A DNA stretch of 61,979 nucleotides from Azorhizobium doebereinerae UFLA1-100 (GTDB lineage: Bacteria > Pseudomonadota > Alphaproteobacteria > Rhizobiales > Xanthobacteraceae). Positions 36,275 through 45,491 of the stretch are shown in pieces. The translations under genes were made by a program, and so were the position numbers. Each line of letters opens with the position of its first letter. The stretch's first letter is position 1. Below the pieces are notes generated by a model that was not told the origin of the DNA, searched no databases, and saw only the letters and a list, made by a program, of their open reading frames with translations. The stretch lies in the NCBI RefSeq assembly GCF_000473085.1, contig NZ_AXBA01000004.1:1-61979 (forward strand), read 5' to 3'.

Positions 36275-36316
36275 TTGAAATCGCGGGTTTCGGATATATA
36301 TTCCGAAGTATCGGAA
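36275..36316 (+). promoter_or_regulatory. Promoter and operator of the DUF433-DUF5615 operon
   Basis: TTGAAA (36275-36280), 16 nt, TATATT (36297-36302) form a good sigma-70-type promoter in a locally AT-rich patch. TTCGGA (36289-36294) and TCCGAA (36302-36307) form an inverted repeat around TATATAT that covers the -10 box; a third half-site TCGGAA lies at 36311-36316. This is the layout of an autorepressed toxin-antitoxin operator. Confidence 0.65.
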
Positions 36317-36333
36317 TGATTTTGAGGTCTGCG

Positions 36334-36975
36334 GTGGCAACGGGCGAGGACATGCTGAAGCCTGCGGAGGCCGCGCTGGTGGCGCATGTGGCCGTGGGCG
36401 ACGTGCATCGGGTCATCGACGAGCACATCCTGCCGGACACGCTGTGGAGCGCGACGGACGGGCGCCATGTCCTCGCGTCCGCCTGCGGCCTCATCGCCTT
36501 CTATTTCGGCAGCGCCGGGAGCCTGACGGCGGAATGGCGGCGGGCCGCCATTCGCGAGGCGGCGGGTCGCCTGCGCCGTGCCGGCGCGGCAGCGCCGGAC
36601 GCCGGCGACTGGATTCTGCGGGATGATTTCCTGACCATCGATCTCGCCCCCTTCATCCGGCGCGCCGACGAGCGCATGGCGCAGCTTGCCGCCGCGCGCG
36701 CGCTGGTGGTGCGCGACCCCGAGATATTGGGGGGAGCGCCCGTCATCCGGGGCACGCGCGTGCCGGCCTATGATGTGGCCGCTTCGGTGGCGGAGGGCGT
36801 GCCCATGGCGCAGCTTCTGTCCGCTTATCCCTCGCTCAATGAGAGGCAGGTGCGCCTGGCCGCGCTTTATGCGGAGGCCAATCCCGTGCGCGGGCGTCCG
36901 CGAAAGGCCGAGCCGCCGGCCGGCGCGGTCGTGACCGGCGAGCGCCGGGTGCCGCGCCGCAGGGCGGTGGGATGA
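36334..36975 (+). CDS. DUF433 antitoxin-like protein
   Basis: This 213-residue protein has an N-terminal helix-turn-helix-like segment (MLKPAEAALVAHVAVGDVHR, VIDEHILPDTLW) and a C-terminal DUF433 domain (about 140-195: VVRDPEILGGAPVIRGTRVP, VAEGVPMAQLLSAYP). The two-domain form accompanies PIN-like DUF5615 toxins. I chose GTG 36334: it has GAGG seven bases upstream, and the predicted transcript would start near 36309, too close to ATG 36316. ATG 36352 is another option. It overlaps the toxin gene by four bases. The tail is basic (RRVPRRRAVG). Confidence 0.75.
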   Translation: MATGEDMLKPAEAALVAHVAVGDVHRVIDEHILPDTLWSATDGRHVLASACGLIAFYFGSAGSLTAEWRRAAIREAAGRLRRAGAAAPDAGDWILRDDFLTIDLAPFIRRADERMAQLAAARALVVRDPEILGGAPVIRGTRVPAYDVAASVAEGVPMAQLLSAYPSLNERQVRLAALYAEANPVRGRPRKAEPPAGAVVTGERRVPRRRAVG

Positions 36976-37391
36976 AATTCCTCGTCGACGAGTGCCTCAG
37001 TCCCGAACTCGTTAGGCTCGCGCACGCGCGCGGGCATATGGAAGCTTCCCATGTGGTCTGGCAGGGGTGGGCGGGCCTCAAGGACTGGGACCTCAAGCCC
37101 CGCATCCTCGCGGGGGACTGGACCTTCGTCACCCGAAATGCGATCGACTTCCGCGGGCCGGCGTCGGCGCCGGGCAGCAAGGGGCAGTATGCCGGTGTGG
37201 CGCTTCATGCTGGCCTCGTATGCCTCAACGGGCCGCCGGGCCTGACGCTGTCCATGCAGTGCGAGCTGTTTGCCCAGGCGCTGGAGGAATTGGTCGCCGC
37301 GCCTGATCTCATCAATCAGGTTCTGGACATCACTTGGCAGGACGATGCCTTGCACGTCCTGCGCTACCGGCTTCCGCCGGACGCCTTGTGA
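36972..37391 (+). CDS. DUF5615 (Mut7-C-like) PIN-fold putative toxin
   Basis: This 139-residue protein starts MKFLVDECLSPELVRLAHAR with the acidic pair Asp6-Glu7. A second conserved acidic segment is FVTRNAIDFRG near residue 55, where DUF5615 proteins carry the next catalytic-site residues. It is a PIN-like nuclease candidate, coupled by ATGA overlap to the DUF433 gene, so the pair is a probable type II toxin-antitoxin module. The C-terminal part (ELFAQALEELVAAPDLINQV) is typical of the longer subfamily. Target RNA and toxicity are untested. Confidence 0.75.
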   Translation: MKFLVDECLSPELVRLAHARGHMEASHVVWQGWAGLKDWDLKPRILAGDWTFVTRNAIDFRGPASAPGSKGQYAGVALHAGLVCLNGPPGLTLSMQCELFAQALEELVAAPDLINQVLDITWQDDALHVLRYRLPPDAL

Positions 37392-37438
37392 TCTCAGGTC
37401 GCTTCGGTCTCGGGCATGGAGCAGGCGTGCCGACGCCC

Positions 37439-37927
37439 TTACCGGGCTTCGGCCGGTGCTGCGCTCTCGGCGATGAGATAGGCGATGAGGTCGGCCCGGT
37501 CGGTGGCGGCGGGCAGGCCGGGGAAGCCCATGGTGGTGCCCGGGGCGAAGCCCTGCGGTGAGGTGAGCCAGGCGTCCATGCGCGCCGCGTCCCAGCGGCC
37601 GCCCGCCGCCTGGAGCGCGGCGGAATAGCCGAAGCGGGGATTGGCGCGGCCGACGGCTGCGCCCATGACGCCATGGAGGTTGGGGCCGTTGAGATTCTGC
37701 CCGCCGGCGCTGAGCGTGTGGCAGGCGGCGCAGCGGCGGAACAGGCGGGCGCCGGCGGCCGGGTCCGCGCGGGGCAGCAGGTCCGCCACCGTGGCGTTGG
37801 CCGGCACCGGCAGGCTCGCCCAATGGGAGGCGGGGGCGGACAGGCTCCAATAGGCGCCGCCCACCAGGACGGCGGTGGCCAGGAGCGCCGCCGCCGCGAC
37901 CGCGAGCAGGACGAGACGCGGGTTCAT
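37439..37927 (-). CDS. Membrane-anchored class I cytochrome c
   Basis: This 162-residue protein has an uncleaved membrane anchor at about residues 5-28 and a single haem site CAACH (66-70). The distal Met ligand is in TTMGFPG (Met133), and GPNLHGVMG follows the haem site. It resembles CycM/cytochrome c552 anchored proteins, which pass electrons from the bc1 complex to terminal oxidases. The linker between anchor and haem domain is short. It is convergent with the toxin gene. Confidence 0.9.
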   Translation of the reverse strand: MNPRLVLLAVAAAALLATAVLVGGAYWSLSAPASHWASLPVPANATVADLLPRADPAAGARLFRRCAACHTLSAGGQNLNGPNLHGVMGAAVGRANPRFGYSAALQAAGGRWDAARMDAWLTSPQGFAPGTTMGFPGLPAATDRADLIAYLIAESAAPAEAR

Positions 37928-38002
37928 GGGGGTGGGTTCATGGACGTGGATACCCTGGACGCGGGTTCTTCGGGCGCGGGCTCATGGTCGCCGCGATGCG
38001 CC

Positions 38003-38698
38003 TCAGGCGGCCGCGTCGAGGAAGGCCCGCACGTCGCGGAACACCGCCTGGAACATGGCCGGGGTCAGCACGCCGGTATTGGTGTTGTAGCGCGAGCAGT
38101 GATAGCTGCCGAACAGCGTCAGCCCGCCGATCTCGCGCCGCGCGCCGTGGCCGAAGCGGGCGCGGGACATCTTCTCGCCCAGCGTCACCACCACCGAATC
38201 ATGGGCGATCTTGCCCAGCGCGACGATGGCGGCGAGGCGCGGCATGGCGGCGATGGTGGCTGCGAGGAACGGCCGGCAGGTGCGGATTTCCTCGGTGGTC
38301 GGCTTGTTCTCCGGCGGCACGCAGCGCACCGCGTTGACGATGCGGGCGTCGTGCAATTGCAGGCCGTCCCGCGGGTCGGCGCGATAGGTGCCGCTGGCGA
38401 AGCCGAAGTCGATCAGCGTCCCGTAGAGCAGGTCGCCGGCATAGTCGCCGGTGAACGGGCGCCCGGTGCGGTTGGCGCCGCGCACGCCGGGGGCGAGGCC
38501 GACGATGAGCAGCCGCGCATCGGCCGGGCCGAAGCCCGGCACGGGGCCGTTGAACCAGGACGGCTCGGCCGCCCGCCACTGGGCGCGGAAGGCCGCGAGG
38601 CGGGGGCAGAGCGGGCAGTCATGCCCGGGCTCCTGGGCGATCAGCGGGTCTCGGGGGCGCGATGGGGCGCGGGTGCTCGCTGGGGTCTGGGCGATCAA
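38003..38698 (-). CDS. Uracil-DNA glycosylase, family 5 (UdgB-like)
   Basis: The core is plain: four-cysteine iron-sulfur cluster pattern beginning CPLCPRL, motif 1 GLAPGVRGANRTGRPFTGD, and motif 2 GSYHCSRYNTNTG, both typical of family 5 rather than family 4 enzymes. It removes uracil and some oxidised bases from DNA. No in-frame ATG lies near the domain start. The TTG at 38698, 4 bp after the stop of the upstream NYN gene, gives 231 residues. An ATG at 38818 would overlap that gene by 116 bp. The start is therefore uncertain. Confidence 0.85.
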   Translation of the reverse strand: MIAQTPASTRAPSRPRDPLIAQEPGHDCPLCPRLAAFRAQWRAAEPSWFNGPVPGFGPADARLLIVGLAPGVRGANRTGRPFTGDYAGDLLYGTLIDFGFASGTYRADPRDGLQLHDARIVNAVRCVPPENKPTTEEIRTCRPFLAATIAAMPRLAAIVALGKIAHDSVVVTLGEKMSRARFGHGARREIGGLTLFGSYHCSRYNTNTGVLTPAMFQAVFRDVRAFLDAAA

Positions 38699-38702
38699 TC
38701 GG

Positions 38703-39308
38703 TCAGGTCTCGCTGGGGTCCGCCATGGGGGCGCCGCGCCGCTCCAGGAATCGGGGCGTTTCCTGCATGCGGTTGGCGCGCTCGGCGGGATCCCGACCGA
38801 TTTTCGACTGAAGGTCAACCAGATCGATGAAGACGTCGGCCTGCCGGCGCAGGTCGTCGGCGATCAGCGGCGGCTGGGTGGAGATGGTGGACACCACGCT
38901 CACCCGCAGCCCCTTGCGCTGGAGCGCCTCCACCAGCGAGCGGAAGTCGCCGTCGCCGGAGAACAGCACGATATGGTCGACGCTGCCGGCCAACTCCATG
39001 GCGTCGACGGCGATCTCGATGTCCATGTTGCCGCGCACCCGGCGGCGGCCCTGGCTGTCGGTGAACTCCCGCGCCAGCTTGGTGACGACGGAATAGCCAT
39101 TGTAATCCAGCCAATCCAGCAGTGGCCGGATGGAGGAGTATTCCTGGTCTTCAACCAGGGTCGTATAATAAAAGGCCCGCAGCAGATAGCCGCGCCCCTG
39201 GAACTCCTTCAGCAGGCGTTTGTAATCGATATCGAATCCGAGCGCTTTGGTCGCGGAGTACAAATTGGCGCCGTCGATGAACAGCGCGATTTTTTCCATA
39301 CCTTGCAT
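38703..39308 (-). CDS. NYN-domain (LabA/DUF88) putative RNase
   Basis: This 201-residue PIN-related protein has the three acidic signatures of the NYN family: ALFIDGANLYSATKALG near the N terminus, GNMDIEIAVDAMELAG in the middle and VLFSGDGDFRSLVEAL after it. These form a metal-dependent nuclease-like site. It lies divergent from rpoZ, an arrangement common in Hyphomicrobiales, and is followed closely by the UDG gene. The start MQGMEKIALF has AGGGT upstream; the second Met is an alternative. The tail is Arg/Glu-rich. Confidence 0.88.
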   Translation of the reverse strand: MQGMEKIALFIDGANLYSATKALGFDIDYKRLLKEFQGRGYLLRAFYYTTLVEDQEYSSIRPLLDWLDYNGYSVVTKLAREFTDSQGRRRVRGNMDIEIAVDAMELAGSVDHIVLFSGDGDFRSLVEALQRKGLRVSVVSTISTQPPLIADDLRRQADVFIDLVDLQSKIGRDPAERANRMQETPRFLERRGAPMADPSET

Positions 39309-39423
39309 CGGAACCCTGCTGATAAAAAACTAGTGGCTATTTTGGAGCGATTTTAAGCTAGAGCCAACGGCACAGTTCTCGGTCACTCCGCGGGCGAGTG
39401 CAAGCGAAAAACGCACCATTGGC

Positions 39424-39452
39424 TTGCCGCAACCTGCCGGATCGGATATAGG
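39424..39452 (+). promoter_or_regulatory. Candidate promoter of rpoZ
   Basis: TTGCCG (39424-39429), 17 nt, TATAGG (39447-39452). Nearly identical to the pair upstream of lepB (24430-24458). Confidence 0.5.
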
Positions 39453-39508
39453 GCCAATCTTTCCCATGCCCTGCACCGCTGTTGCGCGCACGAAGGAGTG
39501 CCGAGTCC

Positions 39509-39898
39509 ATGGCCCGTGTCACCGTTGAAGACTGCATCGACAAGGTCGATAACCGCTTCGAACTGGTTCTCCTGGCCGGCCACCGCGCCCGCATGATCTC
39601 GTCCGGCTCGCCGATCACCATCGATCGCGACAACGACAAGAATCCGGTCGTGGCCCTGCGCGAGATCGCCGACGAGACGGTCAGCCCCGAGGATCTGAAG
39701 GAAGACCTCATCCATTCGCTCCAGAAGTACACCGAAGTGGACGAGCCGGAGCCCGAGATGGTGCCGATGATCGCCAGCGGCGAGAGCGGCTCCGGTGATG
39801 ATACGGACATCGTGCTGGACCGGATGACGGAGGAGGAACTGCTCGCCGGCCTCCAGGGCCTGGTGCCCCCGGAGCAGACGGACGACGACGAGGGCTGA
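39509..39898 (+). CDS. rpoZ: RNA polymerase omega subunit
   Basis: This 129-residue protein begins [20 protein letters not shown] and continues [12 protein letters not shown], the conserved omega core that cradles the beta-prime subunit. The acidic C-terminal extension ([17 protein letters not shown] and the DDDE end) is usual in rhizobia. ATG 39509 is preceded by GAAGGAG. In many relatives rpoZ sits immediately before rsh; here rsh is about 18 kb away on the same strand. Confidence 0.95.
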   Translation: MARVTVEDCIDKVDNRFELVLLAGHRARMISSGSPITIDRDNDKNPVVALREIADETVSPEDLKEDLIHSLQKYTEVDEPEPEMVPMIASGESGSGDDTDIVLDRMTEEELLAGLQGLVPPEQTDDDEG

Positions 39899-39928
39899 TT
39901 CCCGCCCCCGACATCCTGTGGTTGTATT

Positions 39929-39965
39929 TGCGCCGGTGATTGCCAAAAAGGTGGTCACCGGCGCA
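39929..39965 (+). terminator. Hairpin after rpoZ
   Basis: TGCGCCGGTGA (39929-39939) and TCACCGGCGCA (39955-39965) form a perfect 11-bp stem with a 15-nt loop. No T tract follows, but the position 31 bp after the rpoZ stop supports a terminator or 3' stabiliser. Confidence 0.55.
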
Positions 39966-40173
39966 TTGCGTTCAATGCATACCTAAAGTCTGTTTCGCCG
40001 TCAAAATTGCATGGATCGCGCGTCGAGACAAACCCCCGGCCGTGCCTTTTCGCGGCCGCGAAGCCGCCATCTTGCGGCACACGGTGTCGCAAGTGGGAAA
40101 GTCGTGCGGAATGACGCGGAATTCGGTGCGGAATCGCGGGAAAGTCCGTGGGTGATACACGGACCGTCCGCGG

Positions 40174-41532
40174 TCAGAAGCCGACGGCGGTGCCCATCAG
40201 GTCGTAGGCGTCCGAGCCCTCGATCTTGACCGTGGCGAACTCGCCCACCCGCAGCGGCCGGCGGGCGCTGATGCGCACGCTGCCGTCGATCTCCGGGGCG
40301 TCGCCCTTGGTGCGGCCGACCGCGCCGCCGGGCGTCAGGCTGTCGATGATGACCTGCTGCCGGCTGCCCACCTTGCGCTTCAGCCGGCGGGCGGAAATCG
40401 CCTGCTGCTTCAGCATGAAGCGCTGGTAGCGCTCGGCCTTCACCTCGTCCGGGACGGCGTTGTCCAGGGCGTTGGCGGGCGCGCCGGCCACCGGCTCGAA
40501 CTTGAAGCAGCCCACCCGGTCGAGCTGGCCTTCCTCAAGAAAATCAAGCAGTTCCTGGAATTCTTCCTCGGTCTCGCCGGGGAAGCCGACGATGAAGGTG
40601 GAGCGCAGGGTCAGCTCCGGCACCGCCGCGCGCCAGGCCAGCACGCGGGCCAGGGTCTTCTCCTGCGCCGCCGGCCGCTTCATCCGCCGCAGCACGCTCG
40701 GGCTGGCATGCTGGAACGGAATATCGAGATAGGGCAACACCTTGCCGGCGGCCATCAGCTCCATCACCCGGTCCACATGGGGGTAGGGATAGACGTAATG
40801 CAGCCGCACCCAGGCGCCCAGCTCGCCCAGCGCCTCGGCCAGGTCGAAGAAGCGGGTGGACCAGTCGCGGTCCTTCCAGCGGCTCTCGGCATACTTCAGG
40901 TCGACGCCATAGGCCGAGGTGTCCTGCGAGATCACGAGAAGCTCGCGAACCCCTGCGTTCACAAGCTTTTCCGCCTCGCGCATGACCTCGTTCAGAGGCC
41001 GGGAGACCAGATCGCCGCGCAGCTTGGGGATGATGCAGAAGGTGCAGCGGTTGTTGCAGCCTTCCGAGATCTTCAGATAGGCATAGTGCCGGGGGGTGAG
41101 CTTGACCCCTTGTTCCGGCACGAGATCCAGGAAGGGGTCGTGCTTGGGCGGCACTGCGTCATGCACCGCGGCGAGCACGCTCTCATATTGCTGCGGGCCG
41201 GTGATGGCGAGCACGCTCGGATGCACCGCGCGGATCTGCTCGGGCTCTGCGCCCATGCAGCCGGTGACCACCACCCGGCCGTTCTCCGCCAAGGCTTCGC
41301 CGATGGCCGAGAGGCTTTCCGCCTTGGCGCTGTCGAGGAAGCCGCAGGTGTTGACGATGACGAGGTCGGCGCCGTCATGGTTGCGCGTCAGCTCGTAGCC
41401 TTCCGCCCGCAGCCGCGTGACGATGCGCTCGCTGTCCACCAGCGCCTTGGGGCAGCCGAGCGAGACGAACGAGATGCGGGGCGCGCCGGCGGGCGCGGGG
41501 GTGGGCGTGCTGGTGGGCGCGAGTTCGGCCAT
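40174..41532 (-). CDS. rimO: Ribosomal protein uS12 methylthiotransferase RimO
   Basis: This 452-residue radical-SAM enzyme adds a methylthio group to Asp88 of ribosomal protein S12. An N-terminal UPF0004 domain ([38 protein letters not shown]) carries one 4Fe-4S cluster. The radical-SAM cluster is in [14 protein letters not shown], and a TRAM domain ends the chain. The N-terminal extension ([12 protein letters not shown]) is low complexity. ATG 41532 is preferred over upstream candidates because the homology starts directly after it. It runs opposite to rpoZ and diverges from the transporter gene. Confidence 0.94.
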   Translation of the reverse strand: MAELAPTSTPTPAPAGAPRISFVSLGCPKALVDSERIVTRLRAEGYELTRNHDGADLVIVNTCGFLDSAKAESLSAIGEALAENGRVVVTGCMGAEPEQIRAVHPSVLAITGPQQYESVLAAVHDAVPPKHDPFLDLVPEQGVKLTPRHYAYLKISEGCNNRCTFCIIPKLRGDLVSRPLNEVMREAEKLVNAGVRELLVISQDTSAYGVDLKYAESRWKDRDWSTRFFDLAEALGELGAWVRLHYVYPYPHVDRVMELMAAGKVLPYLDIPFQHASPSVLRRMKRPAAQEKTLARVLAWRAAVPELTLRSTFIVGFPGETEEEFQELLDFLEEGQLDRVGCFKFEPVAGAPANALDNAVPDEVKAERYQRFMLKQQAISARRLKRKVGSRQQVIIDSLTPGGAVGRTKGDAPEIDGSVRISARRPLRVGEFATVKIEGSDAYDLMGTAVGF

Positions 41533-41753
41533 GGCGCGGCGCGCAGGTCCATTGTTGTGCGAGAAGCCCGAGGCGTTACGGGAGGATGGCGCCCCCGTCA
41601 ATCCCATTGGAGCCGTTCCAGGCTTCGCGCGGCGCAGGGCGGGCATGCGCATACCGGCGCGGGGCGCCCCCGCCCGCCTTTCCATGCCCAATCGGAAGCG
41701 CTACAGCAAAGCAGGCGCGTCCTGCGGCGGCGCCTGCGGGAGGGGATAGTCGC

Positions 41754-43121
41754 ATGGTGTATCTCATCGCATCCATCGCCGGCATCGCCGGCCTGCTGTT
41801 CGGCTTCGACGAGGGAGTGATCGCCGGCGCGCTGCATCTGCTGCGGGCGGAATTCGGCATTTCGCCTTTGGCGGAAGGCATCATGACCGCCACCGTGCCG
41901 TTCGGCGCCGTGGGCGGGGCGCTCATCGCCGGCTGGCTCGCCGGGCCGCTGGGGCGGCGGACCCTGCTGCTGGGCGCGGCGGCCCTGTTCGTGGTCGGTG
42001 CGCTGCTGTCCTCCCTGGCCGGCAGCCTGGTCACGGTGTGCATCGCCCGGCTGCTGCTGGGCATCGCCATCGGCGTCGCCGCCATGGTGGCCCCGCTCTA
42101 CATCTCCGAGACCGCGCCGGCGCGCATCCGCGGCATGCTGGTCTCCATCTACCAATTGGCGATTACGCTCGGCATTCTCGGGGCTTACCTCGTCGGTTAT
42201 GCCTTCTCCGAGAGCTGGCGCACCATGTTCGCCACCGGCATGGTGCCGGGCCTGATCCTGCTGATCGGCGTCGCCATCCTGTCCGATACGCCGCGCTGGC
42301 TGGTGCTGCGCGGGCGGCGGGAGGAGGCGCGCAGCGTCATCGCCAAGAACCAGGGCCTCGCCATCGAGGATGGCGAGGTGAGCGCGGAGCTGGCCGCCAT
42401 CGAGGCGGCGGCGCAGGAGGACAGGAGCCAGGGCGGCTGGCGCGAGCTGCTGGGACCGACCGTGCGCCCGGCGCTGATCGTCGGCATGGGGCTGTTCCTG
42501 CTCCAGCAGCTCAGCGGCATCAACGCGGTGATCTATTTCGCCCCCACCGTGTTCCGCCTCTCGGGCTTCGACAACACCTCCACCCAGATGCTCGCCACCG
42601 TGGGCATCGGCATCGTCAACGTGCTGATGACGGTGGTGGCCATGGGCCTGATCGACCGCATCGGCCGGCGCCGCCTCATGTTCATCGGCTTCGCCGGCGC
42701 CGCCTTCAGCCTCGGCCTCATCGCCGTGGCGGCGGGCACCGGCTCCAGCGACCTCCAGGCGCTCGCGCTGGTGGGGCTGGTGCTCTACATCGCCTCGTTC
42801 GCGGTCAGCATCGGGCCGCTGCCCTGGGTGATGATGTCGGAAATCTTCCCGCTGCATTTGCGCGGGCCGGGCATGAGCATCGCCTCCATCACCAACTGGG
42901 TGTTCAACTTCATCGTCGTGCTCACCTTCCCGGTGCTGGTGAACGCCATCGGGCTGGCCGGCGTGTTCGGCATCTATGCGCTGGTGTGCGTGGGCGGCCT
43001 GCTGTTCACCGCCCGCCTCGTGCCGGAGACCAGCCAGATCTCGCTGGAAGAGATCGAGCGCCACCTGAAGGCCGGCAAGCCGTTCAGCGCGCTGGCGGCG
43101 CGGGCGGCGAACCCGGCCTGA
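41754..43121 (+). CDS. Sugar porter (major facilitator superfamily)
   Basis: This 455-residue, 12-helix transporter has sugar-porter motifs: LLFGFDEGVIAGAL in helix 1, GRRTLLLG after helix 2, ISETAPARIRG, SDTPRWLVLRGR before the central loop, QQLSGINAVIYFAPTVF in helix 7, DRIGRRRLM and VPETSQISLEEIE at the end. These indicate a proton-coupled hexose or pentose transporter of the GalP/XylE type; substrate unknown. ATG 41754 follows GGGAGGGG. It stands alone, with a strong hairpin before the convergent TonB receptor gene. Confidence 0.9.
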   Translation: MVYLIASIAGIAGLLFGFDEGVIAGALHLLRAEFGISPLAEGIMTATVPFGAVGGALIAGWLAGPLGRRTLLLGAAALFVVGALLSSLAGSLVTVCIARLLLGIAIGVAAMVAPLYISETAPARIRGMLVSIYQLAITLGILGAYLVGYAFSESWRTMFATGMVPGLILLIGVAILSDTPRWLVLRGRREEARSVIAKNQGLAIEDGEVSAELAAIEAAAQEDRSQGGWRELLGPTVRPALIVGMGLFLLQQLSGINAVIYFAPTVFRLSGFDNTSTQMLATVGIGIVNVLMTVVAMGLIDRIGRRRLMFIGFAGAAFSLGLIAVAAGTGSSDLQALALVGLVLYIASFAVSIGPLPWVMMSEIFPLHLRGPGMSIASITNWVFNFIVVLTFPVLVNAIGLAGVFGIYALVCVGGLLFTARLVPETSQISLEEIERHLKAGKPFSALAARAANPA

Positions 43122-43128
43122 GAGATGC

Positions 43129-43155
43129 CGCCCGGCCGCCGGGAGCGGCCGGGCG
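43129..43155. terminator. Bidirectional terminator between transporter and TonB receptor genes
   Basis: CGCCCGGCCGC (43129-43139) and GCGGCCGGGCG (43145-43155) form a perfect 11-bp stem with a 5-nt loop, followed on the plus strand by CTTGTTT. Confidence 0.7.
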
Positions 43156-43177
43156 CTTGTTTGGGCGGGCGCTTGCT

Positions 43178-45286
43178 TCAGAAGGTGAAGCGGGTGCCCA
43201 CCGTCACGGAGCGCCCGTTGCCGGGCTCGAACAGCGCCTGGTTGGCGCTGGCCCGGCCGGTGACGCTAACGCTGGCGATATAGTTCACATCCAGCAGGTT
43301 GCGGGCGTCCATGTAGAAGGACGGCCCCTTGCCGTTGTCATAGCCCAGCCGGAAGTTCAGCAAGGCGTAGGGCGAGGTATCGAGCGTGTTGGCGTCGTCC
43401 ACATAATAGGCGACCGGCACCCATTCCACGTTCGGCCCGGCATAGAAGCCGCTGGGATGCTTGTAGAGCAGTTCCGCCCGCAGGTAATGCGGCGGGATGC
43501 CGGGCAGCCGGTTGTTGCCCCACACCGGGTCGTTGTTGAAATAGAAGTCGCTGTAGGTATAGGCGACGTTCAGCCAGACGGAGTCCGTGATCGGGCCGGG
43601 CGTGAACAGGTCCTTGAGCACCTGCACCCCGAAGCCGGCCTCCAGCCCCTGATGGATGGTGCTGCCCAGATTCACCACCGTGCAGGTCAGGCCCAGGGTG
43701 TTGCCGGGGTCCTGGCATTGCAGCTCGTTCTCCACCCAGGAGCGGTACAGCGACACGTCCCAGCTGTAGGTCGGCGCCTTGCCGCGCGTGCCCACCTCGA
43801 TGGTGGTCGCGGTCTGGGCCTGGAGGTTGCCGATGATCGGATCGACGAAATTGGTCAGTTCCGAGAAGGTCGGCACCTCGCCGGAGCGCGAGACGTTGCC
43901 ATAGACCTGCGCCCCCGGCGCCACCTCGAACACGAAGCCGCCCTTGGGCAGGAACAGGCCGTAGTCATTGCCGCCGGAGGTGGCGTTGTAGATGGCGGTG
44001 CGGTCAAGGCTGGCCGAGAGATACTGGAATGCCCCCACCAGCGCGAAGGCCGGCGTCAGGTAGAAATGGTCCTCCATGTAGTAGGTGGTGGTGGTTGCGT
44101 CGTCGTTCGACCAATAGGCCAGCTTTCCGGCGATGCCGGCGGTGTTCACATAGCGCTGCGCATCGGTGGTGCCGGTGCCGTAATTGATGCCGGCCACCAG
44201 GCGGTTGTTGAAGCCGCCGATGCTGCGCTCGTCCACCAGCCGGGTGAAGGCGCCGTACTCCTCGTAATTGTAGTTCAGCACCTGGAAGATGGGGTGGTTG
44301 AGGTCCTTGTTGGTGTAGAAGACGCCGCCCTCGATCTTGGTGGTGTCGGAGAGGATGGCGGTGGTCTTGTTGGCGAGCCGCACGGACTCGATGTTGCGCT
44401 GATAGTTCAGCAGCACGTTGGTGGGATTGGCCGATTGCGGCGAGTTCAGCGCCACGGTCTTCGAAACCGACCCGGGGATCTGCTGGTTGACGTTGGTGGC
44501 GTTGAGATAGAAGCGCGTTTCCAGGCTCTCGTTGAGCTGGATGCCGAAATTGGCGCTGCCGCGGGTGTTTTCGCCGGCGGAATGGTCGCGGAATCCGTCC
44601 TGGGTCAGCCAGGAGCCGGTGACGAAGCCGTCGAACGCCCCTTGCGCGCCGCCGGTGCTGGCCTGGAGCCGGTAGAAGCCGAACGAGCCCACATCCACCC
44701 GCCCCTCGAACGGGCTGGCATCACGGCCGGTGAAGGTGACGAAATTGATCGCCCCGCCGAGCGCGTTGGCGCCGAACTGGTAGCCGTTGGCGCCCTTGAA
44801 CACCTCCACATATTGGAAGGCGGTGGGATCGATCTCCTGGAAGTCGCCGCCGCCGTCCACGGACGAGAGCGGAATGCCGTCCTGGAACAGCTGGATGCCG
44901 CGCAGGTGCGAGCTGCGCGAGACGCCGGAGCCCCGGATGGAGAGGCGGGTGTCCTCGCCCCATTTCGGCTGGGCGAACACGCCGGGCACGAAGTCCAGCA
45001 TGTCCTTCACGGTGGTGGCCGGGGTGTTGGCCCAGGCCGTGTCGCCCACCACCTCGGCGCCGCCAGGGGTGAGGTTGATGGCGGCCCGTGCGGCGCTTTC
45101 CGAGGGCACGGTCAGCGAGCCGCCGGACGTGGCCTGGACGTTGACCGTGGGCAACTCCACGCCCGCGTCCTGGGCGAGGGCGGGGAGGGGGAGCAGGGCG
45201 GGAACCGGCAGAAGCGCGGAGGCCGCGAGCAGGGCCGGGCGCAGCATCCGGCGTCCCCAGGGGCGGTGGGGTATGAAAGGGGGCAT
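43178..45286 (-). CDS. TonB-dependent outer-membrane receptor
   Basis: This 702-residue preprotein has a signal sequence ending LPALAQ and a TonB-box-like ELPTVNVQA. The plug domain (about 60-175) has TTVKDMLDFVPGVFAQPKW, LSIRGSGVSRS and GANALGGAINFVTFTG. The 22-strand barrel ends in VTVGTRFTF. It takes up a chelated metal or similar substrate, energised by the ExbB-ExbD-TonB set coded divergently about 1 kb away. The DUF2946 gene just upstream on the same strand often accompanies copper-linked TonB receptors, which makes a copper chelate a plausible cargo. A second in-frame ATG at 45247 would shorten the leader. Confidence 0.9.
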   Translation of the reverse strand: MPPFIPHRPWGRRMLRPALLAASALLPVPALLPLPALAQDAGVELPTVNVQATSGGSLTVPSESAARAAINLTPGGAEVVGDTAWANTPATTVKDMLDFVPGVFAQPKWGEDTRLSIRGSGVSRSSHLRGIQLFQDGIPLSSVDGGGDFQEIDPTAFQYVEVFKGANGYQFGANALGGAINFVTFTGRDASPFEGRVDVGSFGFYRLQASTGGAQGAFDGFVTGSWLTQDGFRDHSAGENTRGSANFGIQLNESLETRFYLNATNVNQQIPGSVSKTVALNSPQSANPTNVLLNYQRNIESVRLANKTTAILSDTTKIEGGVFYTNKDLNHPIFQVLNYNYEEYGAFTRLVDERSIGGFNNRLVAGINYGTGTTDAQRYVNTAGIAGKLAYWSNDDATTTTYYMEDHFYLTPAFALVGAFQYLSASLDRTAIYNATSGGNDYGLFLPKGGFVFEVAPGAQVYGNVSRSGEVPTFSELTNFVDPIIGNLQAQTATTIEVGTRGKAPTYSWDVSLYRSWVENELQCQDPGNTLGLTCTVVNLGSTIHQGLEAGFGVQVLKDLFTPGPITDSVWLNVAYTYSDFYFNNDPVWGNNRLPGIPPHYLRAELLYKHPSGFYAGPNVEWVPVAYYVDDANTLDTSPYALLNFRLGYDNGKGPSFYMDARNLLDVNYIASVSVTGRASANQALFEPGNGRSVTVGTRFTF

Positions 45287-45491
45287 GGCAAAATCCGGGC
45301 GTCCGGCGCGCGATCCGCGGCCGGGCCTGTGAGAATCAGAAAGAGGAGAGGAGGCCCGCGCGACGCCGAGGCAGGGACGGCTCGCCAACCGGCAGCCAGC
45401 CATGGGGAAACACCGTCCCCTGCTTCAACGGGCGATGGGCCGGGCAGCCGGGATCACGCGATCCGGCCGGCCCCGCTCCGGCACCGAGACG

